Part shown: piece by piece, positions 45,681-55,679 of the stretch
Layout of the letters: every line of letters begins with the position of its first letter
Position numbering within the stretch: position 1 is the stretch's first letter
Program-made: the position numbers and the translations under genes
The notes under the pieces: model-generated
Database searches by the model: none
Told to the model about the DNA's origin: nothing
Seen by the model: the letters and a program-made list of their open reading frames with translations, nothing else
Assembly: GCA_012959765.1 (NCBI GenBank)
Contig: DUCO01000029.1
Coordinates: forward strand, 20,944-84,943
Origin: Dehalococcoidia bacterium
GTDB lineage: Bacteria; Chloroflexota; Dehalococcoidia; Lucifugimonadales; Lucifugimonadaceae
Direction of reading: 5' to 3'
DNA: 64,000 bases

Positions 45681-46388
45681 TCAGACAACGCGCGAATCAC
45701 AGGTACGCCTTCCTTCAACCAGCCCTTTCGAGTTGGGCGGGCTGTGCCGGTCGATCTGCACCACTTGCATGCCAACCCCGAGAGCACCTTCAACGTCAAC
45801 GATGTCGTCACCCACATGAACTGTGTTCTCACTGGCCACGTTCAACAAGGTGAGTGCGCTGGCAAATATCCGAGCATCGGGCTTGTCGAATCCAACCTCA
45901 GACGATATGACGACGATGTCGAGTAAGGGAACTAATTCAGATTCAGCAACCAGATCCCGAATGTGGGGGAAGTGATCGAAATTCGTTACTAACCCAACTG
46001 ACACTCCGCTTCTACTCAGCTCCGAGATGACACGAACCGTGTCATCGGCGAGATTCCATCTCGACGCCCAGCTGTCGAGGATGTCGCTCGCGTACCTGTG
46101 GCTAGAGCTTTTGTGTGCTTGAATGCCTTTGGGAACGAGGAAATTGTCTATTCGCTGTTCAAAAATCGTGAATTCGTCACTGTGTCCTCGCTCGAAGGTA
46201 TAAGTGAAATATTCGGCTGTAGCCTCCTCACTCAACTCCACCCCGTCAAGGCGCAATGATCTTGAGAACACTTGAGCAGCCAATTTCGTCTGGTCGACCG
46301 TAGGGTCAGAAATCAACAACGTGGCGTACAGATCGAACGTCACCGCAGAGATCGGATGCTTGAAATCGGTTATATCTAACTCCGCCAT
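45681..46388 (-). CDS. HAD family hydrolase
   Basis: A haloacid dehalogenase-type hydrolase of 235 residues. Motif I is VTFDLYATLLIS, motif II VGLVTNFDHFP, the Lys is in EVGFDKPDARIF, and motif IV VHVGDDIVDVEGALGVGMQV. The cap is alpha-helical, as in phosphoglycolate phosphatase or 2-haloacid dehalogenase. The ATG at 46388 has AAGGGGG about 5 nt upstream; the frame is open to 46466 but would run through a terminator. Substrate unknown. Confidence 0.87.
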   Translation of the reverse strand: MAELDITDFKHPISAVTFDLYATLLISDPTVDQTKLAAQVFSRSLRLDGVELSEEATAEYFTYTFERGHSDEFTIFEQRIDNFLVPKGIQAHKSSSHRYASDILDSWASRWNLADDTVRVISELSRSGVSVGLVTNFDHFPHIRDLVAESELVPLLDIVVISSEVGFDKPDARIFASALTLLNVASENTVHVGDDIVDVEGALGVGMQVVQIDRHSPPNSKGLVEGRRTCDSRVV

Positions 46389-46434
46389 CTGCCCCCCTTC
46401 ACGATCCCTGATATCGAAGATCTGATTAAAGCAA

Positions 46435-46462
46435 CAAGGCCGCTCAAAATCGAGCGGCCTTG
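46435..46462 (-). terminator. Intrinsic terminator of the cupredoxin-like gene
   Basis: CAAGGCCGCTC and GAGCGGCCTTG form an 11-bp stem with a 6-nt loop, followed on the minus strand by TTGCTTTAAT. It lies 29 nt after the stop of the upstream gene. Confidence 0.8.
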
Positions 46463-46491
46463 CCAAATGTTTCTGTTACGTGCAGTGAGTT

Positions 46492-47154
46492 TTACTCAAC
46501 ACAAACAGCTCCGGTGTTGGTGTCACCCGAGAACTGCGACGAGTAAGTGAAGCAACCAACAATATTGAAGGTGTGCTCAAAACTCGCCGGGTCCTTATCA
46601 AATGTTCCCTTGAACAGCGCATCTGAATCCCAGAAATCTTCCTGACCCTCATGAGCTGTTGCGCTTGCCGCAGACTTACGCGCGTTCGTCCATTTGACGG
46701 TCGAGCCTGCCGTAATTTTAATAATTTCAGGTACAAACTTGGTGCCCTCGGCACCAAACGTCTGAATGTCGACAATAATCACGCCACTCTCGGCTGGAGT
46801 ATCGGGAACATCAACTTCAAACGCCGCACCCTGAGTCTGTTCATCACTGGCAGATCCACCAACGCCTGAAGCTATATTTCCTTTTTCAGCCTCTGCGGTG
46901 GCCTTCGCGGCTCTTTCCTCATTCGCTTTTGCAGCCGCACTGCCTTTTGTAATCTGAACCTGAACCGTTGCGTTCGGGTCACCACCAGCAGCGATAACAG
47001 CCTGCCGTGTGGCCTCCGCATTATCGAGGCTGTTCTGCGCCTTCGTCGTCGAAACGATCTGAACCGTAGTTGGACCGCTCATACAAGCAGCAAATGTGGT
47101 TGCCAGAACGAGTGCTCCGGCTATGATAAGAATTATTCGGGTCCGTATTGACAT
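46492..47154 (-). CDS. Cupredoxin-like lipoprotein without a standard copper site
   Basis: A 220-residue lipoprotein. The signal (IILIIAGALVLATTFAAC) is followed by a helical region with many Ala and Glu, and then a beta-sandwich domain from about residue 120 (VDIQTFGAEGTKFVPEIIKI, then ITAGSTVKWTNARKSAASA). The TAGSTVKWTN segment is typical of plastocyanin-like domains. The usual end YYCxxHxxM is replaced by VGCFTYSSQFSG...AVCVE, so the copper-binding Cys, His and Met are absent. Two Cys 20 residues apart could form a disulfide. It is therefore a cupredoxin fold with a different role. A His remains in TAHEGQEDF. Confidence 0.75.
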   Translation of the reverse strand: MSIRTRIILIIAGALVLATTFAACMSGPTTVQIVSTTKAQNSLDNAEATRQAVIAAGGDPNATVQVQITKGSAAAKANEERAAKATAEAEKGNIASGVGGSASDEQTQGAAFEVDVPDTPAESGVIIVDIQTFGAEGTKFVPEIIKITAGSTVKWTNARKSAASATAHEGQEDFWDSDALFKGTFDKDPASFEHTFNIVGCFTYSSQFSGDTNTGAVCVE

Positions 47155-47362
47155 TTAAGTCCCTCGAAAACGAAGCGCACTCACATACGCTGGGTAAGGG
47201 TGTTTCAGTTCAGTATTCAGCAATTAGCTCGCCAAAACAATGAACCAGTAATTTCAATTTGGCGGAAGGATAACATGCAGTATCGGATGAGCGGGTATCG
47301 ACTTCGGGCTGTACAACGTTTTTCTAAGTTTTTCTGTGATTTATTCGACTTTTAATCGAATA

Positions 47363-48946
47363 TTAATAACGTTTTTGAGGCAATTTGAATACGACCAACC
47401 CCGACACCACCGCAATCGCCGCGGCCGTTAGATACGCAAAGCGATATGCCTCGACAAACGAAGCGCCGTTCGATGACTGCTGCCAGCTGAGTATCGAAGT
47501 CATTAGCGCTATCGAAAGCACCGTTCCTATAGTTTGCGAAACGGTGAGTGCGGCCGATGTCGCCCCGGCGTGCTCACTGGGTGCTCGTCTTAGCGTCAGG
47601 GCATAAACAGCCGCCTGGTGCATGCCGAAACCAAGACCAAGCACTGCGGTGCCAAAGATAACGTAAGCCATTGTTGTCGATGCACCCGCAGTTCCTGCCA
47701 GAACCAGCCCAACCGCTGTAATAAACGTGCCTACAAACGTAATTCGCCTGTCTCCAACACGATCGGCCAGCCAACCGGCCAAAGCAGATCCTGCAAAGTT
47801 CATCCCGGCCATCAGTGCGAGTAGCGCCCCCAGCGTAAGGCCACTCCTGCCCATCACGTCGGCTACGTAAAACGGGAACAAAAACCACATGACGAACGCA
47901 GCAACAGTTAGTAGCAAATTCGAAGTTGCTCCCGATTTTAAACCGGAAAAAGCAGTTAACCCAGAAGGGAAAATCGTGAATCTTCCAGCGCGCTTGCCCT
48001 GCGCAAAAACGAAACCAAGCACGATCGTCACCGCGAATAAAGCCAACGGAAGTGGGTTCAGCCATCCTTCAACTCTCGCGAAAGACATCGCCAGCACGAA
48101 AATAAACAGAGTTGCAAATAGAGTTATCGAACCCGGAAGATCAAACCGATTGCTGGTGCGACCCGGCACCGCTCTGGCGAACCCGCCGTTCAGCCACAAG
48201 ACGGTGGCTACGAGCAACGTAATGCCAATCGGAATCCGCGCCCAGAAAATCGCCTGCCAGCCGATCTCCTCCCCGAGAAGTCCTCCGCCCAGAGTTCCGG
48301 CAAACGTACCAAGGCCCATCGCCCCCAGCGTCACGCCCAGTGCGGCTCCTCGTCTGGAAGGACCGAATGCCCGGGCAACCAGCGCAGGGGCAAGCGTAAA
48401 CAGGATCGCCACGCCGATACCCTGAGGGATTCGAAGAGCGACGATTGGCGTCAGCGAGTCCTGGAGTGAGATCAGACCCACTGCCACCGTGTACAGCACA
48501 ATTCCACCCGCAAGCGGCCATTTGATGCCGAATCTATCGGCAATCCCACCAGCTATGAACCCCGTACCGCCTCTGGCCCCGTGATAGATGATGATGATCA
48601 ACTGAACGCTAATCAGCGTCTCGCCCAAATCCGACCTGAATCGAGGCAGGTTTACGTTGATCGAAAAGTCGAGCGCACCAAGAAATAGCGCACCGCTGCC
48701 GATCGCTATCGCCAAAATCTGGGCGAAGCGAGTTGCTCCGCCACCAGAAGCTGGCGACGACGAAGATGTTTCTTCAGATTGTTCTGAGTTGCTGGGACTT
48801 GCGATGGTTAAATTCCGCTTGAGTTCTGGTGCCGCCCGGTAGGAATCGTATGCACCAATTATTGCGCTTATCACCGCAACACCGCCTGCTTCAGCACCAG
48901 TCAGACTTCTACTATTTTGCGAAGTTATTTCCTCAACTGCGATCAC
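47363..48946 (-). CDS. MFS transporter (DHA2-like, 14 segments)
   Basis: A long major facilitator of 527 residues with about 14 membrane segments. It opens with a hydrophilic Ser-rich stretch of some 75 residues, so the true start may be further in. The signature regions are GALDFSINVNLPRF, AGGIADRFGIKWPLAGGIVL and GAALGVTLGAMGLGTFAG. The pattern fits drug/H+ antiporters of the EmrB/QacA type. It stands alone and is divergent from the DUF1232 gene. Substrate unknown. Confidence 0.82.
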   Translation of the reverse strand: MIAVEEITSQNSRSLTGAEAGGVAVISAIIGAYDSYRAAPELKRNLTIASPSNSEQSEETSSSSPASGGGATRFAQILAIAIGSGALFLGALDFSINVNLPRFRSDLGETLISVQLIIIIYHGARGGTGFIAGGIADRFGIKWPLAGGIVLYTVAVGLISLQDSLTPIVALRIPQGIGVAILFTLAPALVARAFGPSRRGAALGVTLGAMGLGTFAGTLGGGLLGEEIGWQAIFWARIPIGITLLVATVLWLNGGFARAVPGRTSNRFDLPGSITLFATLFIFVLAMSFARVEGWLNPLPLALFAVTIVLGFVFAQGKRAGRFTIFPSGLTAFSGLKSGATSNLLLTVAAFVMWFLFPFYVADVMGRSGLTLGALLALMAGMNFAGSALAGWLADRVGDRRITFVGTFITAVGLVLAGTAGASTTMAYVIFGTAVLGLGFGMHQAAVYALTLRRAPSEHAGATSAALTVSQTIGTVLSIALMTSILSWQQSSNGASFVEAYRFAYLTAAAIAVVSGLVVFKLPQKRY

Positions 48947-49077
48947 CGGAGTCGTTAGCTGAGACTCATTTCACTTCCCGCAAGACCCATAATCCGATCG
49001 CATATTTGCGAGTAAACTCTCGTCCAGCACGGCGTCGTGCGCAGGCTCAGTAGGCAAGCGGTCAAAAGGAGATCAGT

Positions 49078-49470
49078 TTGAGTTGGCAAGTGCTGGCACT
49101 AATCGCCCTGTCTGCAGTAGTGGTTGGCATTGTGCTGATCTACTGGGCAACCAGGAAACTTCGGGCAAAAGAACCCTACGCATCGGTTTTGCGACTTCGC
49201 ACGAGAGACAAAATTCGGTTTTTCAAGCTGATCGTCACCGATAATAGCGTGCCCAAAACCGTTAAAATCATTCCGATTATGGTCGCCTTGTATCTGGCGA
49301 TGCCAATCGATTTGATCCCAGATTTCATACCGGTATTGGGTTATCTTGACGATGTTGCAATTGTTATTGGCGCACTGGCACTCATCGTTCGATTGTTGCG
49401 ATCTGAACTGCTGTACGACCTGATCGACACGGCAAACACGAAACCCGCCTCAACGGGCGACCGCCTCTAA
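49078..49470 (+). CDS. DUF1232 (YkvA-like) membrane protein
   Basis: A 130-residue protein with an N-terminal membrane segment (VLALIALSAVVVGIVLIYWA) and a central DUF1232 motif IPIMVALYLAMPIDLIPDFI followed by PVLGYLDDVAIVIGALAL. The TTG start has GGAG 6 nt upstream. The family is widespread but its role is unknown. It is followed by a hydroxyacid dehydrogenase gene 23 nt downstream. Confidence 0.88.
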   Translation: MSWQVLALIALSAVVVGIVLIYWATRKLRAKEPYASVLRLRTRDKIRFFKLIVTDNSVPKTVKIIPIMVALYLAMPIDLIPDFIPVLGYLDDVAIVIGALALIVRLLRSELLYDLIDTANTKPASTGDRL

Positions 49471-49493
49471 AAGCACGGAGATTTTTTTAATCA

Positions 49494-50474
49494 ATGGGAC
49501 ACAGCGTTATCTACTACGGCGAAGATGATGGTGCGCGAACTATTCGAGCACTGGAACTGGGACCCCAAGACCTCGACTGGGGTGTAGTAAGCCCGGAAGC
49601 ACCAAGCCCCGAGCAGGCCGAAGCGATGGCAGATGCTGTTGCGATCATCACCAACGGCCTTTCTATCACCACCGAAATGCTCACGAAAATGCCCAAAATG
49701 AAGCTGCTGCAGGTGATGAGCGCCGGGTTCGACAGACTCGATGTCCCTGCGATTCGTGAACTCGGCATCGAGGTCTGCAACAACTCACCCGCCATCGCAC
49801 GATCAGTCGCTGAGCACGCCATCAGCATGATGATGATGGTCTACAAACGCCTGCCACAGGGCATCGACGGTGTGAAAGACGGCACATGGCAGCAGCCAGC
49901 AAAATCGGGCGAGTACGGCAAGGTCTACGAACTATCGGGCCGCACGGTCGGCATCATCGGTCTCGGCAACATCGGCACTTGGGTTGCCAAGATGCTCCGG
50001 GGATTTGAAACGACAACGCTCTACACAGATGTCAGAAAGTTTTCCAAAAACCATGAGCGTGACCTCAACGTGACCAGAGTTTCGATGGACGAACTTCTCG
50101 ATCGCTGCGATGTGGTCACGGTACACGTCCCGCTATCGTCATCGACCACCGGCCTGATGGGCCATCGCGAGTTCGCAGCCATGCGCCCCGACGCGATATT
50201 CATCAATACCTGCCGGGGTCCAGTGCAGAACGAAGCCGAGCTCATCGAAGCCCTTGAAGCTGGCGAAATTCTTGGCGCAGGTCTCGACGTAACCGAAGTC
50301 GAGCCAACCCCACTCGATTCGCCCCTGATGAACATGGACAACGTTGTTCTAACGCCGCATCTGGCAGGATCATCAGAAGAACGGGTCGATCGCGCACTCG
50401 TGTTTTCGTTCGAAAACGCCCGGCGCGCACTGAACGGCGAAAAGCTAGAAAATCTGGTTCAAGTGCTTGACTAG
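49494..50474 (+). CDS. D-isomer-specific 2-hydroxyacid dehydrogenase
   Basis: An NAD(P)-dependent oxidoreductase of 326 residues. The coenzyme motif is GIIGLGNIGTWVAKML near residue 145. The catalytic Arg is in INTCRGPVQNEAELI, the Glu in LDVTEVEPTPL and the His in LTPHLAGSSEE. It resembles the phosphoglycerate/glyoxylate reductase group and lacks the ACT domain of long SerA forms. The substrate may be a hydroxy acid in the catabolic set. It overlaps the next HAD gene by 8 nt. Confidence 0.9.
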   Translation: MGHSVIYYGEDDGARTIRALELGPQDLDWGVVSPEAPSPEQAEAMADAVAIITNGLSITTEMLTKMPKMKLLQVMSAGFDRLDVPAIRELGIEVCNNSPAIARSVAEHAISMMMMVYKRLPQGIDGVKDGTWQQPAKSGEYGKVYELSGRTVGIIGLGNIGTWVAKMLRGFETTTLYTDVRKFSKNHERDLNVTRVSMDELLDRCDVVTVHVPLSSSTTGLMGHREFAAMRPDAIFINTCRGPVQNEAELIEALEAGEILGAGLDVTEVEPTPLDSPLMNMDNVVLTPHLAGSSEERVDRALVFSFENARRALNGEKLENLVQVLD

Positions 50475-51225
50475 TTCGGCGAGCAGGCGAGTCCCAAAAG
50501 CGCTGTTAATCGATCTCGATGGCACGGTTCTGCCCGGCACAGATCAGCCAACCCAGACCGCGATGAATGCGGTTCGAGCGGCGTCTGAACTTATACCCGT
50601 CGCCATCGCTTCCGGCCGGGTTCAGGACGACGTCTGCCACTACGCACGACTGTTCGGGTTGTCGACCCTTCAAGTAGCCGACAACGGTTCAACGCGTATC
50701 GATCCGCTAACCAGTCGAGCCGTGATTCGTCGAACTTTCAGCCGAGCCGACGCCATGCACACTGTGAGCGTGCTGGAAAAGGCTGCGAAGCGGACTCTGG
50801 TTTGTGACGCAGGCCGATTCGTGCCCCTGCCTAAAGACATCCAACGGTGCGACATCACCGTGGTCATGGGCGAGTTTTCCAGTCAGCCCGAGGCGAAATT
50901 ATGGGCCGATAAATTGCAGTCGAGCACCGTCGAGGCAAGCGTGTCCATCGACAACGTCGACAAGTGGTACATCGACTGCACACCTGCCGGGGTTGATAAA
51001 GGATTTGGCGCCACGCAATTTGTCGAACGAGTAGGTGTTGAACTCGACGATCTGATGGTCATCGGCGATGGCTGGAACGATGTACCGATGTTCAAAGTCG
51101 TAGGCATCCCGATCGCCATGGAAAGCGCGCCCGAAGAGCTACTTCAGCTCGCTGCTGGAGTAGTCCCAGACATCGATAACGATGGCGCAGCACTGGCTAT
51201 CGAACAGTACGTCTTGAACACGTAA
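50467..51225 (+). CDS. HAD family phosphatase (Cof-like)
   Basis: A 252-residue phosphatase with the type II cap. Motif I is LLIDLDGTVLPG, motif II PVAIASGRVQDD, and motif IV VIGDGWNDVPMF near residue 200. The TTG at 50467 overlaps the stop of the dehydrogenase gene by 8 nt; no better start is visible. Coupling to the dehydrogenase suggests a linked step, for example removal of phosphate from its substrate or product. It converges on accDA with only 7 nt between stops. Confidence 0.86.
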   Translation: MTSSASRRVPKALLIDLDGTVLPGTDQPTQTAMNAVRAASELIPVAIASGRVQDDVCHYARLFGLSTLQVADNGSTRIDPLTSRAVIRRTFSRADAMHTVSVLEKAAKRTLVCDAGRFVPLPKDIQRCDITVVMGEFSSQPEAKLWADKLQSSTVEASVSIDNVDKWYIDCTPAGVDKGFGATQFVERVGVELDDLMVIGDGWNDVPMFKVVGIPIAMESAPEELLQLAAGVVPDIDNDGAALAIEQYVLNT

Positions 51226-51232
51226 ATCCCAC

Positions 51233-53200
51233 CTATGTGGCGTCTAACTCGGTATCGAGCGGCTCATCAACGCCATCCAACTCCTCGATGTCGTCGAGTA
51301 GTTCTTCGTCATCGACAAACTGCGGACCGCTATCCGTTTCACCCGCCTGTCGGAACGCCCTCACGCCGGCCGCCAACCCAACCTGCCACGCCTTCGTCTC
51401 ACGACGGAGCGCAGTGCGGAATCGGCTACCGTATTCGCCGACTTTTCGGAACTTCTTCTGACGACGCCGAACCAGCGTCTTGGTGTTGCGACCAGCCAGA
51501 TCCGAAAGCTCACGCATTAACGCCCGCTTCAACAGCCGGGCGGCCTCGTCGGGCGAACCGTGCGCACCCATTTCGGGCTCCGGAACGATCTCGTCGACTA
51601 TCTCCATGTCGACACAGTCGACCGAAGTTAGCTTAAGCGCACGTGCGATATCCGACGCCTTACCGGGATCGCTCATTTCCGACTGTGCCCCACGCTCTGG
51701 AGCGATCGGCGTGTATATAGCGTTTTCGAGCATGAGAACCCGGTCGGCAAGCCCGAACGCAAGCGCCGCTTCAGAACCACCCTCGCCAATGAGAATCGAA
51801 AGTGTTGGAATTTTCGCTCGACCCATCTGGTCGATCATCCGAGAAATAGCACTGGCAAGCCCACGCTGCTCCATGTCGATACCGAGCCGCGGGCCCGGTG
51901 AGTCAACAATCGTCACAACCGGCAACTTGAACGCCTCGGCCAGAATCACGCCTCGCCGTGCTTTTCGGAATCCACCCGGAGTGATCTCACCGTTGCGAAC
52001 GGCGTCATCTTCGTCGCCTCCGTCGGCTGCTGACTTTTGTTGGGCGACGATCATCACACTCTGCCCGCCCAAGCGTGCGAGACCAATGATTACCGAGGGG
52101 TCGTCTGTGTATACGCGATCGCCATGAAACTCAAAGAAATTAGCGAACATGTTGTCGATGTAGAAGCGAGCGCGTGGTCGGTCTGGGCGACGAGCCAGCT
52201 TGACCATCTCCCATGCTTCACGAGGTCGAGTAGCAATGTTTTCAGGACTAATTCGTCGGGACGAAGTAAGCCGAAACTCGGGTGAAATAAGATCGAGAAC
52301 CGAGGCCAACTCGTGCTTGAGGTGATCCCGTTCGATAATAGCGTCAACGTGTCCGCGTTCGAGGTACGACTCGGCTGTGTGTTCACTATCGACCCGTTTC
52401 CCATCGATCTCGCGCAGATCGGCGAGCGGGGCGAATCCGATGTGCGATCCGGGCTCTGCAAAAATAATGTCTGCCATCGATGCGAAACTTCCAAGCACCT
52501 GGCCTGTCGAAGGATTACTCAGCGAAACGATAAACGCCTGGCCCTTGTCACGCAGTGCACGCGCAGCGAGAGTGGTCTTGGCCATCTGCATCAGCGAAAG
52601 CACGCCTTCCTGAATGCGGGCTCCTCCCGATGTAACCATTGCGACACACGGCATCTTTTTGCGGGCTGCAAGTTCGAGCGCGAGCGTCACTTTTTCGCCA
52701 ACAACAACGCCCATAGATCCGCCAAGGAAGCTCGAATCTAGAACGATAATCACTACCGGGGTGCCACCAATAGAGCACGTTCCTGTTACAGCAGCTTCCG
52801 ATAGTCCCGTACGTGTTTGGTCCTGCAACAAACGAACCCGATATGAGATTCGAGGTGAGAATTCGAGTGGGTCGAGAGACTGAATCCACTTACTCGTCTC
52901 TTTGAAGCTACCCTCGTCGGCAATGGCAGCAATGCGCCGGCGAGCCGAGATCGTGTAGTGGTATCCACAGGTCGGGCAGACGCGCAGGCGACGGTACTTC
53001 GTCGACTTGGAAAGATCTGCTCCGCAGGCCAGGCAGTCCTTCCGAGGAGTCTCAAGATCGATAGCCGCGAGCTCTTCCGCCTGCTCACCGTTCGGGGTGT
53101 CAGCGTTTTTCGACCGACCATTCGATGGCTGGTCATCATTCTCTGGAAATAACGGAGTTACATCTGCCACAGTGGTGCGTTCTGCTCCCGTGTTCGCCAA
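51233..53200 (-). CDS. Acetyl-CoA carboxylase carboxyltransferase, beta-alpha fusion (AccD-AccA)
   Basis: A single 655-residue chain joining the two carboxyltransferase subunits that move the carboxyl from carboxybiotin to acetyl-CoA. The N-terminal AccD part has the zinc ribbon CLACG...CPTCG (Cys 56, 59, 75, 78) and the GTCSIGGTPVVIIVLDSSFL and VTSGGARIQEGVLSLMQM segments. The AccA part starts near residue 320 and shows FFEFHGDRVYTDDPSVIIGL, GFRKARRGVILAEAFKLPVV and GEGGSEAALAFG. A Glu/Asp-rich tail closes it. A TTG serves as start. accB and accC are not in the window. Confidence 0.93.
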   Translation of the reverse strand: MANTGAERTTVADVTPLFPENDDQPSNGRSKNADTPNGEQAEELAAIDLETPRKDCLACGADLSKSTKYRRLRVCPTCGYHYTISARRRIAAIADEGSFKETSKWIQSLDPLEFSPRISYRVRLLQDQTRTGLSEAAVTGTCSIGGTPVVIIVLDSSFLGGSMGVVVGEKVTLALELAARKKMPCVAMVTSGGARIQEGVLSLMQMAKTTLAARALRDKGQAFIVSLSNPSTGQVLGSFASMADIIFAEPGSHIGFAPLADLREIDGKRVDSEHTAESYLERGHVDAIIERDHLKHELASVLDLISPEFRLTSSRRISPENIATRPREAWEMVKLARRPDRPRARFYIDNMFANFFEFHGDRVYTDDPSVIIGLARLGGQSVMIVAQQKSAADGGDEDDAVRNGEITPGGFRKARRGVILAEAFKLPVVTIVDSPGPRLGIDMEQRGLASAISRMIDQMGRAKIPTLSILIGEGGSEAALAFGLADRVLMLENAIYTPIAPERGAQSEMSDPGKASDIARALKLTSVDCVDMEIVDEIVPEPEMGAHGSPDEAARLLKRALMRELSDLAGRNTKTLVRRRQKKFRKVGEYGSRFRTALRRETKAWQVGLAAGVRAFRQAGETDSGPQFVDDEELLDDIEELDGVDEPLDTELDAT

Positions 53201-53330
53201 TTCACCGTGAATCTGGGAACACGGGCGATCTGAATAGGTTCAAAGTCATCGAACACCATTCTAAGCCTACAAGCCCACACCTACATGAGTATTACTAGCA
53301 CCAGATGACGAGGGTCAGAATATCGAAGCC

Positions 53331-55679
53331 CTACAATACCGGCCGCGGCTTACCGGGCTCTCCGGCCCCCACAACACCCTCATCATCTAGCTCGTCCATC
53401 AGGCGGGCAGCACGTGGATACCCAATACGCAATCGTCGCTGCAGCAGCGATACCGAGAGCGTTTTCTGCGACTGGGTGAGACTTACAGCCTGATCGAACA
53501 GCGAATCGCCGTCAGTCGCACTCGAAGTGGTTCCGTTCTCGGCACCTGCATCATCAAACGACACAACAAGCTCGGGAAGCACCGGACCGCCCATGTTCTG
53601 ATACGCCGATACAACCCCTTCAATCTCGTCGTCGGTCAGGAACGCTCCCTGAACACGGGAAGGCTTCGGCTTGTCGATCGGCATATAAAGCATGTCACCT
53701 CGACCCAGCAGCTTCTCAGCGCCAACTGAATCGAGAATAGTTCGAGAGTCGATTTGCGACATCACAGCAAACGAAATCCGACTCGGGAAGTTCGCTTTGA
53801 TCAACCCGGTAACAACGTCCACCGAAGGTCGCTGGGTAGCAACAACCAGATGAACACCAGTAGCTCGACCGAGCTGCGCCAGTCGAACGAGCAGTCGCTC
53901 CACATCGCCAGCGGCTGTCAGCATCAGGTCGGCAAGCTCGTCGACCAGAATCACCAGATACGGCATCCTCTCGGGCATCTTGTCGTTGTACGAAGCGATG
54001 TTCTTTACGCCGGCCTGTTCAAGCTGGCGGAACCGACCCATCATCTCGTCGACCAGTGATCGCAAAACGATCACGGCTCGGTCAGATTCGACAATCACAG
54101 GGTGATAAAGATGCGGAATGCCCTGATACGGCGTTAGCTCGACACGCTTCGGGTCGATCATAATCAACCGGAGTTCCAGCGGCGTCTTCGTCATGATCAG
54201 CCCGGTGATGATCGCGTTCATGCAAACACTCTTACCCGATCCGGTCGAACCAGCCACCAGCGTGTGCGGCATTCGTGCCAGATCAGCCATCACCGGATCA
54301 CCACCACTGCCTAGCCCGAGCGGAACCGGTAGTGCAGCAGTCTCTTTAAATTGCTCCCACTGTGGCGTATCCATTACCGAACGCAGGGTGACCTCCGTGG
54401 GGTGAGAGTTGGGCACTTCGATACCAACCACCGATTCGCCCGGCACCGGGGCTTCAAATCGTAAATTGGGCGATGCTAATGCCAGCGCAATATCTTTTTC
54501 TCGATTGAGAATCGTGTCGACTCGAACCCGCTGACCGGTGTTCTCTTCGGAACGACCCTTCCAGCCGGGGCTGAGTCCGTACATTGTGACGGTTGGACCC
54601 TGTCGAACCTGGTCGACACTCACGTCGATTCCGAACTGACTCAGAGATTCGACAACTTTGCTACTGGTGTTAGCGATCTCGTCCTGCGTAATCCCGCCCG
54701 GCTTGGCGATCGACAGCATTTCCTGGCTCGGCAGCTTCCACGGATACCGATGCGCCGCCGAGTAGTCGGGTGGCGGTGTTGCGGCTTCCTCAGCAGCTTC
54801 AACTTCGCTCTCGGTCGGGAAGGCGGTTGTGATCGGCGTTGCGGCGTCTTCAACCACCATGAGCTCGCCCAACGCAAGCTCATCAGACTCTTCCGTAGGC
54901 GTATCAGCATCCTCGGCATCTGAAGAACTATCGCTTCTGTCAGAAGATTCACTCGAAATATTAGCCGTGCCCTCGGTAGTTTCGGCACCATGAGCTACCT
55001 GATCAGCGTCATAGGCTTCACTATCGGCCTTCTGTAATGCCTTCACCTGCGCCCGCTCGTAACGCCAATTCTCGAACTTGTGATACAGCGATTGCGCCCC
55101 GGTTGTGATAACTGCGAAAACGTAAACGCTAACCTGCAGAATTCCGGAACCCGTCGATTTCGCCCAGCGCGGCGAGACCACGATAAAAGCGATTATTACG
55201 AGCGCAGCTACGCGAACCCATGCGACCGCATACTCGGAAATACCAACATCAAATCGATCCCACTCAAACGGCAATCGGGAAATTGCGATTCCAATGTCGC
55301 CACCGAAAGTCTCACCACTGAATGCAGCGAGCGGGGCGTAGAAAATTCCCAGGCTGCCCGAAATCGCCAACCCAAGAGCCAGCGACGAGACAACCCAGCG
55401 CCACTTATCGAACAGTTGCGCCCTGTTGAATACGATCAGGAAGAGCGTCGCTACGAGCCAGAGCCCCAGCGGAATCGCCGACCAGCCGACAAGCTTTCCG
55501 GTGTCATCCTGAAAGAAGAAATACGCCACCGCTGCAACGACTGCAACCGCAACCACGAACCAGAACTGCGAGGGCGCAGCCACCAAAAGCCGACCAACAA
55601 GCTTCGCCACCGACACGATTGCTCGGCCAGTTTTCACGGCGATGTTGCTGCCGGCTTTTTTTGAGGTGGATTTAGACAT
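53331..55679 (-). CDS. ftsK: DNA translocase FtsK/SpoIIIE
   Basis: Moves chromosome ends through the division septum and activates dimer resolution. Four N-terminal membrane segments are followed by an acidic Ser/Glu/Asp linker (to about residue 300), a RecA-like motor with Walker A VAGSTGSGKSVC near residue 480 and Walker B LVILVDELADLM, and a C-terminal winged helix (RIGYPRAARLMDELDDEGVV) that reads oriented DNA motifs. The ATG at 55679 is used; a TTG precedes it. Its start overlaps the RNase J stop by 8 nt, so the two are coupled. Confidence 0.95.
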   Translation of the reverse strand: MSKSTSKKAGSNIAVKTGRAIVSVAKLVGRLLVAAPSQFWFVVAVAVVAAVAYFFFQDDTGKLVGWSAIPLGLWLVATLFLIVFNRAQLFDKWRWVVSSLALGLAISGSLGIFYAPLAAFSGETFGGDIGIAISRLPFEWDRFDVGISEYAVAWVRVAALVIIAFIVVSPRWAKSTGSGILQVSVYVFAVITTGAQSLYHKFENWRYERAQVKALQKADSEAYDADQVAHGAETTEGTANISSESSDRSDSSSDAEDADTPTEESDELALGELMVVEDAATPITTAFPTESEVEAAEEAATPPPDYSAAHRYPWKLPSQEMLSIAKPGGITQDEIANTSSKVVESLSQFGIDVSVDQVRQGPTVTMYGLSPGWKGRSEENTGQRVRVDTILNREKDIALALASPNLRFEAPVPGESVVGIEVPNSHPTEVTLRSVMDTPQWEQFKETAALPVPLGLGSGGDPVMADLARMPHTLVAGSTGSGKSVCMNAIITGLIMTKTPLELRLIMIDPKRVELTPYQGIPHLYHPVIVESDRAVIVLRSLVDEMMGRFRQLEQAGVKNIASYNDKMPERMPYLVILVDELADLMLTAAGDVERLLVRLAQLGRATGVHLVVATQRPSVDVVTGLIKANFPSRISFAVMSQIDSRTILDSVGAEKLLGRGDMLYMPIDKPKPSRVQGAFLTDDEIEGVVSAYQNMGGPVLPELVVSFDDAGAENGTTSSATDGDSLFDQAVSLTQSQKTLSVSLLQRRLRIGYPRAARLMDELDDEGVVGAGEPGKPRPVL

